Program-made: the position numbers and the translations under genes
Shown: positions 11,201 through 23,579 of the stretch, piece after piece
Layout: each line of letters starts with the position of its first letter
Position numbering within the stretch: the stretch's first letter is position 1
Assembly: GCA_948474755.1 (NCBI GenBank)
Contig: CAOLHI010001666.1
Coordinates: 62,001-126,000, forward strand
Length of the DNA stretch: 64,000 bases
Origin: Ctenosaura bakeri
Lineage: Eukaryota; Chordata; Lepidosauria; Squamata; Iguanidae
Reading direction: 5' to 3'
The notes under the pieces: model-generated
Database searches by the model: none
What the model was told of the DNA's origin: nothing
What the model saw: the letters and a program-made list of their open reading frames with translations, nothing else

Positions 11201-12914
11201 TTTTCTCTTGGCATTGCCCTTTCCCCCTCCTAAGCATTAATCAGCTATGTCTATTAAAGTTTAATTAAGATTGGACATAATAATTCTAATGAAATGACAG
11301 TTTACTTGAGAACAGTATGATCTTGCTTGATTCAGACTGCAGTACAACTATGTAGGATTCAGTGATGGAACATAAAGAAACAGATGGGGATGATCATAGG
11401 ATGCTGAAAAGATCCCTGTAGCAAATTTCCTGATCATTTGGTCTGACATTGGTGGAAATCTCTCTTGCAAGACCTCCTACTGTCACCATCCCTTCTTTCT
11501 ATAGTTGTCTGCTAGGGTGGGGGAAAAGACTGACAGTCTTCCCCATGTTGCCTGGGTGCTGGGACTTGTCCTTCTCTGTCTTAAAGCAAAACTGCTTGGT
11601 GCTGCTTCTCAATGCATTTGAACAAGCTGGTGGTGCTGCAATGTCCTGGCAATTTACTGCTACTAGTTTGCTGCCTAGTGTGAAGGTAGATAGCAGTCCT
11701 GGGATCTGCTCCCACCACAGAGTTGTCCCAGACAATTTTCTGCTTTTCCTGTGGTGACCCAGACTATTTGTCTTCCATCTAATACCTAATAAGGATAACT
11801 ATGGGCAATCTTGAGGTGGCAGACGACTTTCACTGCCCTGTCTGGTAAATGACAAGTTAACAAAAAAGGCAAATAGAAGATTAAGGTAGGCTTTTCTACA
11901 ACACAAAGGTAAATTACAAAGATTCACAGAGACCAACTGAAGTGTACAAAAAATTGCTTCACCGCAGCTCTTTCAGAATCTGCTACTAATGCAACTAAAT
12001 CTAGCAAGCAAACACAGACATTCTAGAGGAGATAAATAACTATAAAGTTCCAAGTACCTCACAAAATCCCTGCCTGTGATAAAGAGTGTTGGTAGGATTC
12101 TTGACCCAGAATTGCATGACAGAGATGCCAATAAGCAACCTCCAACTTCCCCTCCTTCCCTTCCACATTACACTATTTTGGCCTTTTCCATAAATGTTCA
12201 TGATAAAGACACATTGTCTACCTCTCACTGTTAACATCTGTATCTCCAGATCAATCCAAAGCAATTTGGACAATCTGATTCAACCCAGAGCTGATACAAA
12301 TCAGTCCAATTTTCTTCATTATTTGGGATTAAGCCAAGCTGGTTCTACACACTTTAGTTTAATTCTGTCTCTTACATACAGCTACAAATCGCAGTTCTTC
12401 AGTACAAACTCCTTTTCAACCATCCCCAACCCATACAAAGTATTCTCATTAATATGATTGTAGTAAAGGCCTTATGTTCATTGTTTTCAAACAAAGCAAT
12501 CCAGAATTTCTGGACTTTCACCATACTCTCTCAGTGAGATTATTTATTACTGCTAGTCAACAATGTGAAAATCCAGACTGCTGTGGCAACTCCTCACTCT
12601 GGTGACTGTACTTGGTTTATGTGTACCATTGCCAAACAGTGCCTGACTGGAGTAGAAATTGGAGCAAATCAGAAATAAGATTTTCTTGGCAAGCATATAG
12701 TTCCTTTCTTTGCACAACTATAGTAGAATGGTAGAAGAGGGCAGGATCTCAGAAACAGAAAGAGAGGGCACACGGGGGCAGAAAAGGGAAAAAAGAGTAG
12801 CCCTAACCAATTTGCTGGCACACTGCTGGTATACAGCCCTGAAAGATTCACAGTTCTTGTCAGAGAAAAAAAAAATCCTCTTAACTTCTACCCTATACAA
12901 AAAGCTGGGGTTGG

Positions 12915-13000
12915 TGCCCTCCATATGTTGGACTGCAATTCCTATTAGCATAGGAAAAGGTGAGGGATGATGGGAGTTGCAATTCAGCAAAAGCTAGAAA
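12915..13000. mobile_element. Small hAT-like MITE
   Basis: ccctccatatgttggactgcaa on the left pairs with gggagttgcaattcagcaaaa on the right around a short centre. It is the same type as the clearer copy at 49984-50090. Confidence 0.55.
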
Positions 13001-13439
13001 GCTGATGCCACTTGTTCTCCAACCCAGCCATAAACCAATGTACTGATGGATGTCTGCCTCATCAATGAAATGCCCAAATTTATCTTCCTGTAATCAGTCA
13101 CAAAATAAAGCACGCTAAGTGCCAAATACGTAGGTGGGGAAAATCACATGATATTACAAACAGATTCCTTTCACCACTTTAGAGAGCATCTTTTCTAAAA
13201 AAACATATTTGATTTCACATCCTGTCATCTCTAATTCTTACAAATGACTGAAGGAATGGCAAACGTATGCTCCTGTTATTATATTATTACTGATGGTGGT
13301 GCTCATATAATACAAGAATTCCCTGCTACACCTTCTCTTAGCATGTGTGTTCTACCTTGTTAAAAACTTTTGCCATCTTGATCACACTCTGATGTTGCTT
13401 GGCCACACACATCCCAGTTTTCCTGGGAAACATTGGAAG

Positions 13440-13650
13440 GCATGTAATTTAGAAGCTAAACAGAACCAAGCAGAGACCTCATTGATATTTGGATGGGAGA
13501 CCACCAAATAATAGCAGACTGTCCAGGGACAGCTGAAGAAAAAATCTTGCCTGAAAACCTGGATTACCTATGGCAGACTGAGGTGACAATATTGGGCTCA
13601 ATAGACCAATGGTTTCATTTGGTAGAACAGAGCTTCTGCTTTTCCTGTAG
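13440..13650 (+). mobile_element. 5S rRNA-derived SINE, different tail
   Basis: gaagctaaacag and tatttggatgggagaccacc match the 5S gene's internal control region. The tail instead reads atattgggctcaatagacca, the 'gggctagatggaccattggtctgac' type of repeat end, rather than the Bov-B-like tail of copies at 329 and 23580. It is diverged. Confidence 0.55.
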
Positions 13651-13979
13651 GTAAAAGGTACCAAGCTAGGAAAGGCCATTTTAGACACTGAACAATTTAT
13701 GAGCCAGCGCATCTTCCAAATAACCTACGAGAGGCTATTTAAGCATCCAGATTTTGCTAATAAAAATAATACCTACCCGGACTTCTGTAGCAAACAGTGC
13801 TGCAGTGGACAGTAGGACTTTGATACCCTCAATGGGAGAGACCAGGGTGCTTTGCATCTGGCACAGGGTGCAAGAATGCTGCATGTGGTGGGAGAGAAAG
13901 CCTCTATTTAAGGTTCAACATGACTCTTTGGATCTTTGCAGCATGGCCTACTTTCCCACCCTCAGTGCAGTACAAGACT

Positions 13980-14526
13980 TGTCTGGTCACCTTGTGGCCA
14001 GATAGGATTTTTCCTTCATTTACGTGAGGTTTTATGCCTACCCCATACTGTATCTGTGGAGCGTTGACAACTGGCTTCAGGTAATGTTGTTAAATAGGCT
14101 ATCAACTGGCAGGCTGCAGGGGGCGGGGAGAATATAAGCCTTTGGTGATCATCTTTGGCAAACTTTGGGTGTAGATAATTCTTAAATCTCTCCTCATAGG
14201 GTATTGGGGCTTGGAGGAGTTGGGGAAGGAGGCTACTCTTGAGGTTAACTTGGGATTCAGACTCTGGCTTACAGAGTTCTGCAGCTTGGGTGGGAGTCCT
14301 CTGGGTTACTTTCCAATTATGGCCAGCTAGGGAGCAACCCAAGTATTTGGATTACCCTCGGGGCTTCCCAAGGGAAGTCTGAAGCCATTGTCAAGCGGTG
14401 ACACCTCGCCTCAGCTGGACTCGCACTTGCTTCGTTTGCAGGTCAATGCAACTTAAATAGGGTAGATCAAATAAAGCGGCCCTTATTTAACTCAGTCTTC
14501 TGCGTCTGCTGTTGTTATTCCATGGT
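13980..14526 (+). mobile_element. Putative solo LTR
   Basis: There is a GC box plus TATA arrangement (gggggcggggagaatataag at about 14119-14138), about 330 bases later an AATAAA at 14470-14475 followed by a short GT/CT-rich end, then a possible CA terminus just before tggttgg at 14525. That is the U3-R-U5 order of an LTR. The 5' limit and target duplication were not found. No reverse transcriptase is seen on either side. Confidence 0.4.
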
Positions 14527-14798
14527 TGGTTATCAAGCACATTATCAGTGTTGTGTGTATCAACAGCAACTTTAAAACCGCAAAAAACTCTGGATCTAAG
14601 CTGATTTCATACTAAATTTTTAAGAATTTGTAAAATCCTTTCTCATCACCAGAGGGCAACATTGGATCATAATAAACGCAAAGAGAAATGAAGCAAAAGG
14701 AAGAGCTGTAAGTAGACTAAATCTGAATCATCCTTGTAGTGTGGCTGTCCTTTTGTTGTATGATCAAAGGCAGGATTAATAAGTGTGCTCTCTGCTTA

Positions 14799-14854
14799 CG
14801 GAAGTATTGTTTGTCTCCAGAACACTCGGAAGTATTGTTCGTCTCCAGAACACT
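14799..14854. repeat. 28-bp tandem duplication
   Basis: The unit beginning cggaagtattgtt is repeated with one substitution (ttgtctcc versus tcgtctcc). It looks like a recent local duplication. Confidence 0.9.
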
Positions 14855-16396
14855 CAACTTACCTACAAAGAAATCAAAAATGACAATCAAATGAAGTCAC
14901 CAGCACTCTCTTATTATTCACTAAAAAATAATCTTTGTATCACTTCCCCGGAACTCATCTCCCTCTTCAAAATGGAAAGTAAATATAACAATCATGTTAA
15001 TAGCAACGTATAACCACATTCAGACTGCCCTGAGCAGCTTAAGAACATACAGAAACAAAAACAGCTTAATCTGACAAAACCATTCTAGTTCCACATTCTT
15101 TTCCCACTGTGGCCACCCAGAAGCATGTGGGAAGCTTACAGAAACGATATTGGTGCAATAGCATCTTTCTATATGTGATCCTGCACCCACCTATCCTGCC
15201 TGTAACACCATCTAGTGTTGGCCATGTATGGAATATTCAAAAACACTTAGCAGCAAATGATCTGGCACTTCAAATGCAAGATCATGCAGCTAATATCCTC
15301 AACAAATCTAGGAAATCATGACTTCAGTCTCTGTATACTTGATATTAAACATACATGCTGTTTCAAATGCTACACTCATGAGCAAATACCAAGAGCATCA
15401 GGAGCAAAAGACAGGCTGATGGCAAAGTAGGAAGGTGAGCATCATTTTTCACATGCATAGCAGACCTAGACAAGAGCATACTCTTCAACATTTCTCAGGT
15501 GAAAACTGGAACATGTGTGGCCAAGGAACTATGGGTAGATAACAAAAAGCTATTCATGAGGAAGAAATTGCAGCAGTGTGCTTCTGCTTGCACCTACAGG
15601 GAAGGGCAAGGTTCTGCCCCCTTATCTCCCCTCGTCTCCACCTGCTGAGTTAATTCAGCACAAACTGCTTTTGTAATTTGAACTCAGTCTGCAACAACTG
15701 AAGTAAGCTGGGGACAAAGGGGAAAAGTGGGAGGAAAGGAGAGAACTAGGACATTTTAAAAGCAGCTGCAAAAGTGGGATGACAGAGGGTTAATGTTTCC
15801 CTGCCAAATCAGAACAGTTGGAGGGTATATAAAAGTGCCATCCAGTTTAGGGCTTGGAAATGTTACTTTTAGGATTACAGTCTCAGAAAGTACAGCCACT
15901 GTGGCCAAAGTATTCCAAAAAGTAATGGAAGTCCTAGTGAAAAGTCATTAAGCTCTGATCCAATATTGCTCAAACTCAATGTACTTTCTATAACAATTTT
16001 ATTAGTATTTGTCACCAAACTAAGAAGTGACATTTACTTTCCAGCAACACTATCACAACCTAACCTTTATGAATATGACAGGCTATGCCTGACAGAATGA
16101 GAAGGAATACCATGGCCTGTAGTTCTCAACAAGAGTAATTTGAGGCTGCAACTCCATTACAAAGGGAAAACACTGAGGTTAAACTGTAGATCGTGCTTGA
16201 GGATGTTTGTGGAAACCTTTTTCCCAATATCTATGTACTGATTGTACAGATATTGTGATGTTTGGTGGAGCTACAGAAATCATGTCAGAGGAGAACAAGC
16301 AATATTTGGAAAAATGAGTTGCTGGCACAGGTTGTTCTCTGACAGTGTGCATAGGACTGTCCAATTAAACTAGGAATTGAAGTGGGAAGTACATGT

Positions 16397-16605
16397 GGGT
16401 CCTTTCACACTGTAACATCATGATTCAACTTTAAACTGACATGACTGCATCCTATGAGATCCTGGGATTTATCGTTTGGGGAAGCATGAGAAGAATCTTC
16501 TGAATGAGAATTCTAAATTCTTCTCCCTAAATTGCAGATCTCAGGATTCTACAGGATATTGCTCTGGCAATTAAAGTGCAGTCATAGTGCCATAACCGTG
16601 TAGAA
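16397..16605. mobile_element. Palindromic MITE, subfamily B
   Basis: It starts gggtcctttcacactg and has internal blocks gcatcctatgagatcctggg and ctcaggattctacaggat in inverted order, then ends near ccataaccgtgtag. The B type differs from the main family by a central 'aattaaagtg(g/c)a' block. Confidence 0.7.
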
Positions 16606-16971
16606 TTTTCTGCTTGCTTGTGTGACATAATCTCTCAATAACCATCAGTCCCAGAATTTCTTGTATATAGTTAAGAGAAACGGACATTGATCCCAGGGAC
16701 GTTGCAACCTGCTGCTGCTGGAAGAATTTACTGGCCTTTCTCACAAAACACTTTGCAAGTTTCTTGCAGATTTGTCTGAATCTTTTCCTGGAGAAATGTT
16801 GCATGTAGAAGAAGCATTTTCAGCTGCACACTGCTAAAAGTGTCTGCTCAGAAGTCCATATAATTTAAATTTGAATTTCAACCTAAGGTTATTTTCAGAG
16901 ATACAGTAATCCCCACTTTCCTAGTTGTATTACAGTATATGTAGCAACCAAAACAAAACAAACCATTCTCA

Positions 16972-17152
16972 GGCCATTTCCTCACTGCACTGTTATACTG
17001 CTATTATTCCACTTTCAACATCTTGTGAAATTCTGGGGTTTGTAGTTTACTGATAATTCTAAATACCCCCTCTCTAAATTGCAAACCCCAAGATTCCATA
17101 GGATGTTGAAAGTGGAATAATAGCACTTATAACAGTATAGTGCAGAAATGGC
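16972..17152. mobile_element. Palindromic MITE, main family
   Basis: Left end ggccatttcctcactgc, right end tgcagaaatggc, and the centre has the asymmetric 'tttactgataattctaaat' segment. The arms are well conserved. Confidence 0.85.
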
Positions 17153-17313
17153 AATGAAGGTTACAGATTCTTTTCACATAGCAACATGAAAATGTAGCCC
17201 CACAATGACTGTAGCCAGAAAAAAAAAGGTTGAAAGAAATTCCAGAAAGCCAGCTGTAATCAGAAAAAGCAGATATTTCATTATAAGACAAGAATATCCA
17301 ACTATTTTGTGTA

Positions 17314-17544
17314 CAGTCAGCCCTTCATATTTGCAGATTCTGTATCTACAGATTACCATGGCTTGAAAATATTCCCCCACCACCACCAAAAAAAATCCAA
17401 AAAGCAAACGTTGGTTTTGCCATTTTATATAAAGGATGCCCTTTTACTACGCCATTCTACATAATGGGACTTAAACATCCACGAATTTTGGTATCCATGG
17501 GGGGGTCCTGGAACCAAACCCTAGCAGATACCGAGGGACCACTG
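17314..17544. mobile_element. Tigger/pogo-like MITE
   Basis: Ends read cagtcagcccttcatatttg and ataccgagggaccactg, inverted to each other, with TA on both sides (17312-17313 and 17545-17546). The inside includes ccattttatataa and ccacgaattttggtatccat, typical of the pogo-type nonautonomous elements of vertebrates. No transposase. Confidence 0.8.
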
Positions 17545-19078
17545 TATTTGATTGTCAACTTGAAAGAGGTATTAAGTTTAATTTGTAATTTTGAGATGAA
17601 AAAGACTCCCAAAAATAAAGCCATACTAGTCCATTGAAATTCTTTTTTTAAAAATACCTGAAAGCTTTCTTAGGACCAACCAAAAAGTTACTTGATGCTC
17701 ATTTAACTATTATTTTATGCATTTAAACATTTGTGTCTCCATCTATCCTCTGGAGAGTTCAAAACATCTAACAAGGTAGATTAAGCCATAACTTAATACT
17801 CAGCAAGCATGGGTCTTCCTATTGAACACAAAAAAGGTAGTTTTGCAGGTTTTTAGAAATATAGAAAACATAGTTTCAGAATATAATTTCAGAATTAAAA
17901 TAGTTTTGTGTTTTGTTTTGTTTTTGCCACAATTATGAGATAATTAGGTTTGACATAGGACAACAGGATCTATATAGCATGGGGCCTGTGTAACATGATT
18001 GCATTGGCCCCCCAAAAAATAATGCTTAAGTTCTCATCCAATGACCATACTGAATAGAGGATTCTGGGAACTGTAGGCCAAAAAAGATCCTTTAAGTTCA
18101 GCATACAAATCAGCACAGAAGTCTTTAATGTTACCTACACCCATTAATTTACTTTTCCTGTTTCCCTACCAACACACTGAAAAGCAGAGCATTAAACACT
18201 GTCTGAATGACTTCACTGCTCATGCAGTCAATCTTAAAGCTTTAGCAGTACCCTAATAAAAGAGAAAGTGGAGAACAAAATAAGTCTGCCATTCAGAGTG
18301 CCTCTCAGAGATCAGAACTACAATGAGACACTGCGCTCCAGCTCATTAAACTTTGTGTCCCATGCTGTGTTCAGTGCATGCTTGCTGACCTATCTAGTGA
18401 CAACATGCTACAGCTGGGCTTGATTCTGTCACATACTGGAAAACTCCTTTCTCAGGTAATGTAGTTAGAGACAATGAAAGCTGAAATAGTTTTTAGAAGC
18501 CAAGTGAGAGATCAGCTCACATTTATCTCCCACGTGAATCATTTCAACAAAATCAGCTGTTTGCAAGAACTGCTTTCCTGGTTAGATTTGTTGTTCCGAT
18601 TAGTTAGATCTCCTATACGAGACAGGCCCATTCCATGGAAGGGAAAGGCATGTGTTCTGGAAAGCTGCTCCTTCAAAGCTGCCCTATCCCTCCTCCATCC
18701 CATTTTGTCATATGTTGCAGGTCTGTACCAAAAAATACTAGCTCCACAAGTGTAAGGTCTATCAGGGTAGTCTTTCATTCAGTAAATATGCCTTTGAAAA
18801 GATTTGTTTTCTTCTGTACACATTAAATCATTACAGACTCCAATACAAAATCCCATCAAAATCCCTATAAGTCTGTTTTGTGTCCTTCGCATATCTTTGG
18901 CTGAGTATTAATATATATTCTGCAGATGAATATTATCAGCCATCTATGCTCCCTCAACATCCATGCCTTCCAAAATATCACCCTTCCTCTGGTTCATAGC
19001 CTGTTGTCAGAACTGCATTTTACTCCTACTCCTCCTTCTTCTTAGTCTATCCCTGTTTGATCATTCCCAGTGTTCCAT

Positions 19079-19676
19079 CGTGATTCTTGGTTGCATCAAT
19101 AGGAGTATGGTGTCTAGATCAAGGGAGGTAATGTTACCACTCTGTTCTGCTTTGGTTAGACTTTATTTGGAATTCTGTGTCCAGTTCTGGGCACCTTAAT
19201 TCAAGAAGGATATCAACAAGCTACAGTGTGTCCAGAGGAGGGCAACCAAAATGGTGAAGAGGCTGGAAGCCATGCCCTATGAGGAGCGGCTTAGGGAGCT
19301 GGGTGTGTTTAGTCTGCAGAAGAGAAGGTTAAGAGGGGACATGATAGCCATATTTAAATATTTGAAGGGATGTCATGTCAAGGAGGGAGCGGGCTTGTTT
19401 TCCACTGCTCCAGAGACTAGAACAAGAAGCAATGGATTCAAACTACAGTGAAATAGATTCCACCTAAACATCAGGAAGAACTTCCTGATGGTAAGATCTG
19501 TTTGATAGTGGAATATGCTGCCTTGGAGTGTGGTTGAGTCTCCTTCTTTGGAGGTTTTTAAGCAGAGGCTAGATGGCCATCTGTTGGGAGTGCTTTGATG
19601 TGGGTTCCTGCATGGCACGGTGTTGGACTCAGTGGCCCCTGTGGTCTCTTCCAACTCTGTGATTCTATGATTCTAA
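19079..19676 (+). mobile_element. CR1 LINE 3' fragment
   Basis: It encodes the decayed end of CR1 ORF2: SMVSRSREV, then [21 protein letters not shown] and [15 protein letters not shown], with an in-frame stop and frame breaks. It ends in the CR1 terminus (gattctatgattcta). It is 5' truncated, as is usual for CR1. Confidence 0.9.
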
Positions 19677-19921
19677 TGTATGTTGTTCATCACTCCTCAA
19701 TGCTGCTCTATTTGGGAGGCCTTGCAAGAAAATAGCTGTAAAAAAAAAGCTAGTCACACTGGCCAGAATTCACTAAGGAGGTTATGAATGTATAACCATT
19801 GTAGTTACACACCTACATAGCACTTTCCATCCCAATTCCTTCCCGATCCCCACTTACCATGGAGCAGCCACTGAAATCAACAGGGGTCTGTTCCCCAGGC
19901 AATTGGGAAGTAGCTGGCTAA

Positions 19922-20621
19922 GGCCCTTTCTGCACCATACCCCATTAAACACATTCTTCTGTTACAATCCCAGCATTGCCATTTGTGCAATGCTGTCAGG
20001 TTAGGGACACATTCTTCCACACCCTTCTGCCTTAAGCAGATGAGTAGCTGTATTGCCACCGCTGTTCCTTCCACCCTACAGCATCCTTGGCCCCTCCTTT
20101 GCCCCGTCTTCACCCTACCCCACAGCTCCTGATTGGTTGAGAGTTTGGGGGGGGGGTTTGGAAGCAATACTAGCACAGCAATATTGTAACGGCATGACAT
20201 GTGACTACACTATTGCACTGTCGTGCTATAATGCTTTAAAATGTAATAAAAAATAAAAAGTTTTAACTCAAAGGAGAAATTTAAAATAAACACAGAAGGT
20301 GATAGATTTCGAAGTTACCATGCCATAGGAGTTGCTGAGGGAGGGACAAGCTGGGCACACCCACATCCCACCCACTCTTGGATCTGTGACAACAGGAAGC
20401 ATTATCAAGTGCTATTACAGTACCACACTGAGCCGGCTGATGGGATTGAAGTGCTAAAGGAGGCTCTTGACAGATTTTTTCTGGAAATAGAATGAGGCAG
20501 TTTGGTGACACTTGGTGATGGGATAGCAGCTGGATAGCAACAACATTAGGCAGTAGCACAACTCCTGGACCAGAAACAACCAGCTGCTGTTGTGATATAG
20601 TGACACTGTGCAGAAACGGCC
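19922..20621. mobile_element. 700-bp nonautonomous TIR element
   Basis: The left end ggccctttctgcacc and right end gtgcagaaacggcc are inverted to each other and resemble the ends of the palindromic MITEs. The interior is unrelated to the palindromic arms and noncoding. A 186-codon open frame on the - strand runs across its right end and is therefore likely chance. The flanks taa and aag do not give a clean target duplication. Confidence 0.5.
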
Positions 20622-20924
20622 AAGCAGGATATTGAACCCTGGATATCAAACCCTCTTGTGAGCAATCTTCAGTGCTACAATCAGAAACAGGGTCCCTGTC
20701 ACAATTCCCCTTACACTGGAAATCATTCACATGAGAGAGTGGGTGGGAGCATTGGTCAGCTGTTTCCTGTTTGACAGTGAAACAGACCCCTATCAATTGC
20801 AGTGGCTGCTGCCTAGAAAGTGAGGATTGGGGGACTTTCACAGTCCCAGTGTTTCCTCTAAACTAAGAGATATGTAGAGATTTGTCACTCCAGGATTATA
20901 CATTCATAATTGCCTCAGTGAAAT

Positions 20925-21700
20925 TCAGCAATCATCATCATCACCATTATCTATTAAGACTCAAATCAGCTTACAGCAGTTAAACCAAACATAGGCCCTT
21001 TTCGCACTGAGGCTTCTAGCGCAAGCGGGGGAGGCCGGCAAGCGCAAGAAGGCTCCTCCGGGAGGCTGCCGCTTCCCTCCTTCTTCCTTCCGCAGGCGAA
21101 GGAACCAGCGGGGAAGCAGCACCGAAAGAGGCTTGCTGCGCAAGCCGCCCTCCCCCCGTGCGAAGCGGGAGACCTCGTGCCGGATTCCCCCCCAGCGCGC
21201 ACGCGAAGCGGGCGGCATCGCGCCGGATTCCTCCCCCCGCAGCCGCCAGATTCCTCCCCCTGTGTGCGCAAAGCGGGCGGCGTCGCTCCCCCCTGCGTGC
21301 GCGCAAAGCGGGCATCGCGTCCATCGCGCTACCTCCCCACCCCGCTCCTTCCTTCCGCAGGGGTGGAGGGAAGGAAGCGCGACCCGGCCGGATCCCGGAG
21401 GCTCCGCACGAAAGGTAAGTGTGGGTGGGCGCCGGGAGCGTTGCGCGAGCGCGGGGTGATTTTCGCTTGGACGCGAAAATCAAAAAACCCGCGCTCGCGC
21501 CGCTTCAGCCCCGTGAGCCAGGCGGAAGTGGGAGTGCGTCATGCGGAGCGACGTTCCCACTCCCGCGAGGCTCACGGGGCTGTCGCGCGAGCAAAGGCCC
21601 ATGCGAAAAGGGCCATAGTTAAAATTAGCAGCAATTAAAGCATCATAAAATTGAAACCAGTGAAAACAGATTGAAACAACAAAAAGTCCAACACAATATA
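20925..21700 (-). mobile_element. LINE 3' tail split by the GC-rich element
   Basis: 20925-20993 (atcatcatcatcaccattat, then ctcaaatcagcttacagcag) and 21615-21700 (gcaattaaagcatcataaaa) look like one A-rich LINE tail of the type at 59755-60720, read on the - strand. The 621-bp element at 20994-21614 interrupts it. Confidence 0.45.
20994..21614. mobile_element. GC-rich nonautonomous TIR element, CpG-island-like
   Basis: The ends are ggcccttttcgca and tgcgaaaagggcc, a perfect 13-bp inverted repeat, flanked by ATA on both sides (20991-20993, 21615-21617). The interior is very CpG-rich. It has imperfect tandem blocks around gcaaagcgggcggcgtcgc, a perfect 9-bp hairpin at 21458-21481 (gattttcgc / gcgaaaatc), and a longer hairpin at about 21508-21582 (gccccgtgagcc / ggctcacggggc). 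Open frames on both strands are a by-product of the GC content. The termini are close to those of the palindromic MITE family. The surrounding DNA is AT-rich, so it stands out. Confidence 0.7.
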
Positions 21701-21928
21701 TATGGCTTGTTTCACCTGCAGTTTCATTAAGAAGCTACTTGCAAAGATCACTAACACATTTTCTGGGAAGCTAAAAAAGGAAAAAAAGGTTTTCAAGCAT
21801 CACAGTAGTATATATATGGCTGGGTGACACTATATATGAAACTGTGCTTGTACGCATGCATATGTAGTTGCGATCACTCATACAAATATACATAGACCAG
21901 CAACCCAACCCAACTCTCCAAGTCTTAT

Positions 21929-22182
21929 GGGCCCGTTCAAGCTACACAATTATAGTGCTATGATTTCACTTTAACTTCCATGGCTGTACCCTATCAAATC
22001 CTGGGTTTACAGTTTAGTGAGGCAATAGAACTCCCTGGCTCAGAATTTTAATGCTCCTCCCATAAACTGCAGATCCCAGGATTCCATTCAGTATTACTCT
22101 GGCAATTAAAGTGGAATCATAGTGCCATATACCATGTAGTACTGAATGTTTAGTGTGAAAATTGTGTAGTATGAAAGGACCC
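21929..22182. mobile_element. Palindromic MITE, subfamily B
   Basis: Left end ggcccgttcaagctacacaa, right end gtatgaaaggaccc, with ggcaattaaagtggaatcat in the centre-right. Typical B copy. Confidence 0.8.
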
Positions 22183-22407
22183 GAGATGGTGTACAGCTAG
22201 GGGCAATGAAGGGCGATGTACCCTAAATAAGAATTCTGCTCCCCAAATAAGCTTTTCCTTCAGTCACCAAATTTCCCCAAATTTCTAGCATTACAGTCAT
22301 TTAAAAGTTCACTTGAGTGTTTAAGAAAATATTTTGCCATCTAAAAAAAAGGGGCATAGACAAACTTACCAAGAGAATACAAACACAACAAATATGAGTT
22401 CTCTTCT

Positions 22408-22582
22408 TGTTGTTAAAGTTTTTTCTGACTTATGGCAACCCTAAAATGAATCTATCATGGGGTTTACTGGGGCTGAGAGTGTATGATGCAACCAAGGTCA
22501 TGCAGTGGCTTTCGATGGCCAGGGCCAGATATCTCCAAGGTCATGGTCCAACATTCAAACCACTTCACCACACTGGGTCCCA
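22408..22582 (-). mobile_element. Sauria-type SINE, 5' part diverged
   Basis: Inverted copy. The tail cttatggcaaccctaaaatg leads to ctgagagtgtatgatgcaac and the head aaccacttcaccacactgg. Confidence 0.75.
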
Positions 22583-22749
22583 TAAGAGTTTTAGGTATGG
22601 ATTATTTTCAGTGTTTGACTCTCTGCAATGCTAAACATGTGGGAAATGAGGGAAATTTTCATTGGGGGGCAGAATTCTCATGGTGGAGAAAGCCCTAATT
22701 TTGCCACCCACCCCATAGCTACGCCATTGGCCCTAGGCACTCTTTGTGG

Positions 22750-22925
22750 AACACTTCCGCACGACACTCTTATAGCACGATGATTCCACTTTCAACCCCC
22801 TATAGAATCCAGGGGTTTGCAGTTCTGGGAGGGGCCGGCCACCCCCTCCCAAAACTGCAAGCCCCAGGATTCCATAGGAGGTTGAAAATGGAATCATCGC
22901 GCTATAAGAGTGTCATGCAGAAAAG
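22750..22925. mobile_element. Palindromic MITE, 'gatgattcc' subfamily
   Basis: Both arms show gacactcttatagc followed by (g/a)cgatgattcca, and ccccctatag or its partner cctcctatgg, which separates them from the 'tattattcc' copies. The centre is ggaggggccggccacccc. Confidence 0.85.
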
Positions 22926-23001
22926 CTGATAATGATCCTCATTTTAGCACTGCTATGTATCCTAATGTGGAAGGAGAACCTTTTTTTCAGCCTCAAGTGA
23001 A

Positions 23002-23087
23002 GGCCATGTCGCACTAGACTATTATAGCGCTATTATTCCACTTTCAATAGCCCATGAAATCCTGGGATTTGTGGTTTTGGGAGAGGC
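23002..23087. mobile_element. Half copy of palindromic MITE (left arm)
   Basis: ggccatgtcgcactagac to cctgggatttgtggttttgg. The right arm is absent. Confidence 0.75.
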
Positions 23088-23579
23088 TGACTGGTGTCAG
23101 TTTGGGAAAATTTGGGAAAAGTCTAGGCTAGATATAGAGGCTTTGTGAACTGACACAAGCCATGGACCAGAGCTTCTTCCCTGGGTTCTATGCTCAACAA
23201 TGACCCAAACCTCACCTCATCTTCATAGGATTGCTAGAATGAAACCTAAAGACAGAACTTATACCTTGAATGGTTATGCAAATGAGGGGATTTCAGCAGA
23301 TGTTTGTTAATAGGTTGCATGACAGGCAGCACCTATTGAAATTCCCGCTTCTACACAATCATTAAAAGTACAGGAGTTGTCTCCGGTTTTCACCATAGCA
23401 ACTCTATTAGAGAATACAATGACTGTGGTGGGGGGCATGGTTTCTAGTATAGATCAACTTTTCCAAATGTGTAATAGCCAGCTGCTCATAGGGACTTGTC
23501 ATCTTAAACAGAGGCAATGTTATCTATGGCCCACCTGCTAGCATATTTATAGTGGGCCTAAATATGCCACAGGCACCAG

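Noticed and set aside
15836..15845. TATA-like gtatataaaag as a gene promoter
   Set aside because: No exon or open frame follows and no LTR signature was found around it.
20281..20841. 186-codon - strand open frame
   Set aside because: It crosses the right end of a TIR element at 20621, has no recognised motif, and its composition is that of noncoding repeat DNA.
21016..21638. Open frames of 150-155 codons on both strands
   Set aside because: They lie in the GC-rich TIR element and overlap in several frames, as expected from stop-poor CpG-rich DNA.
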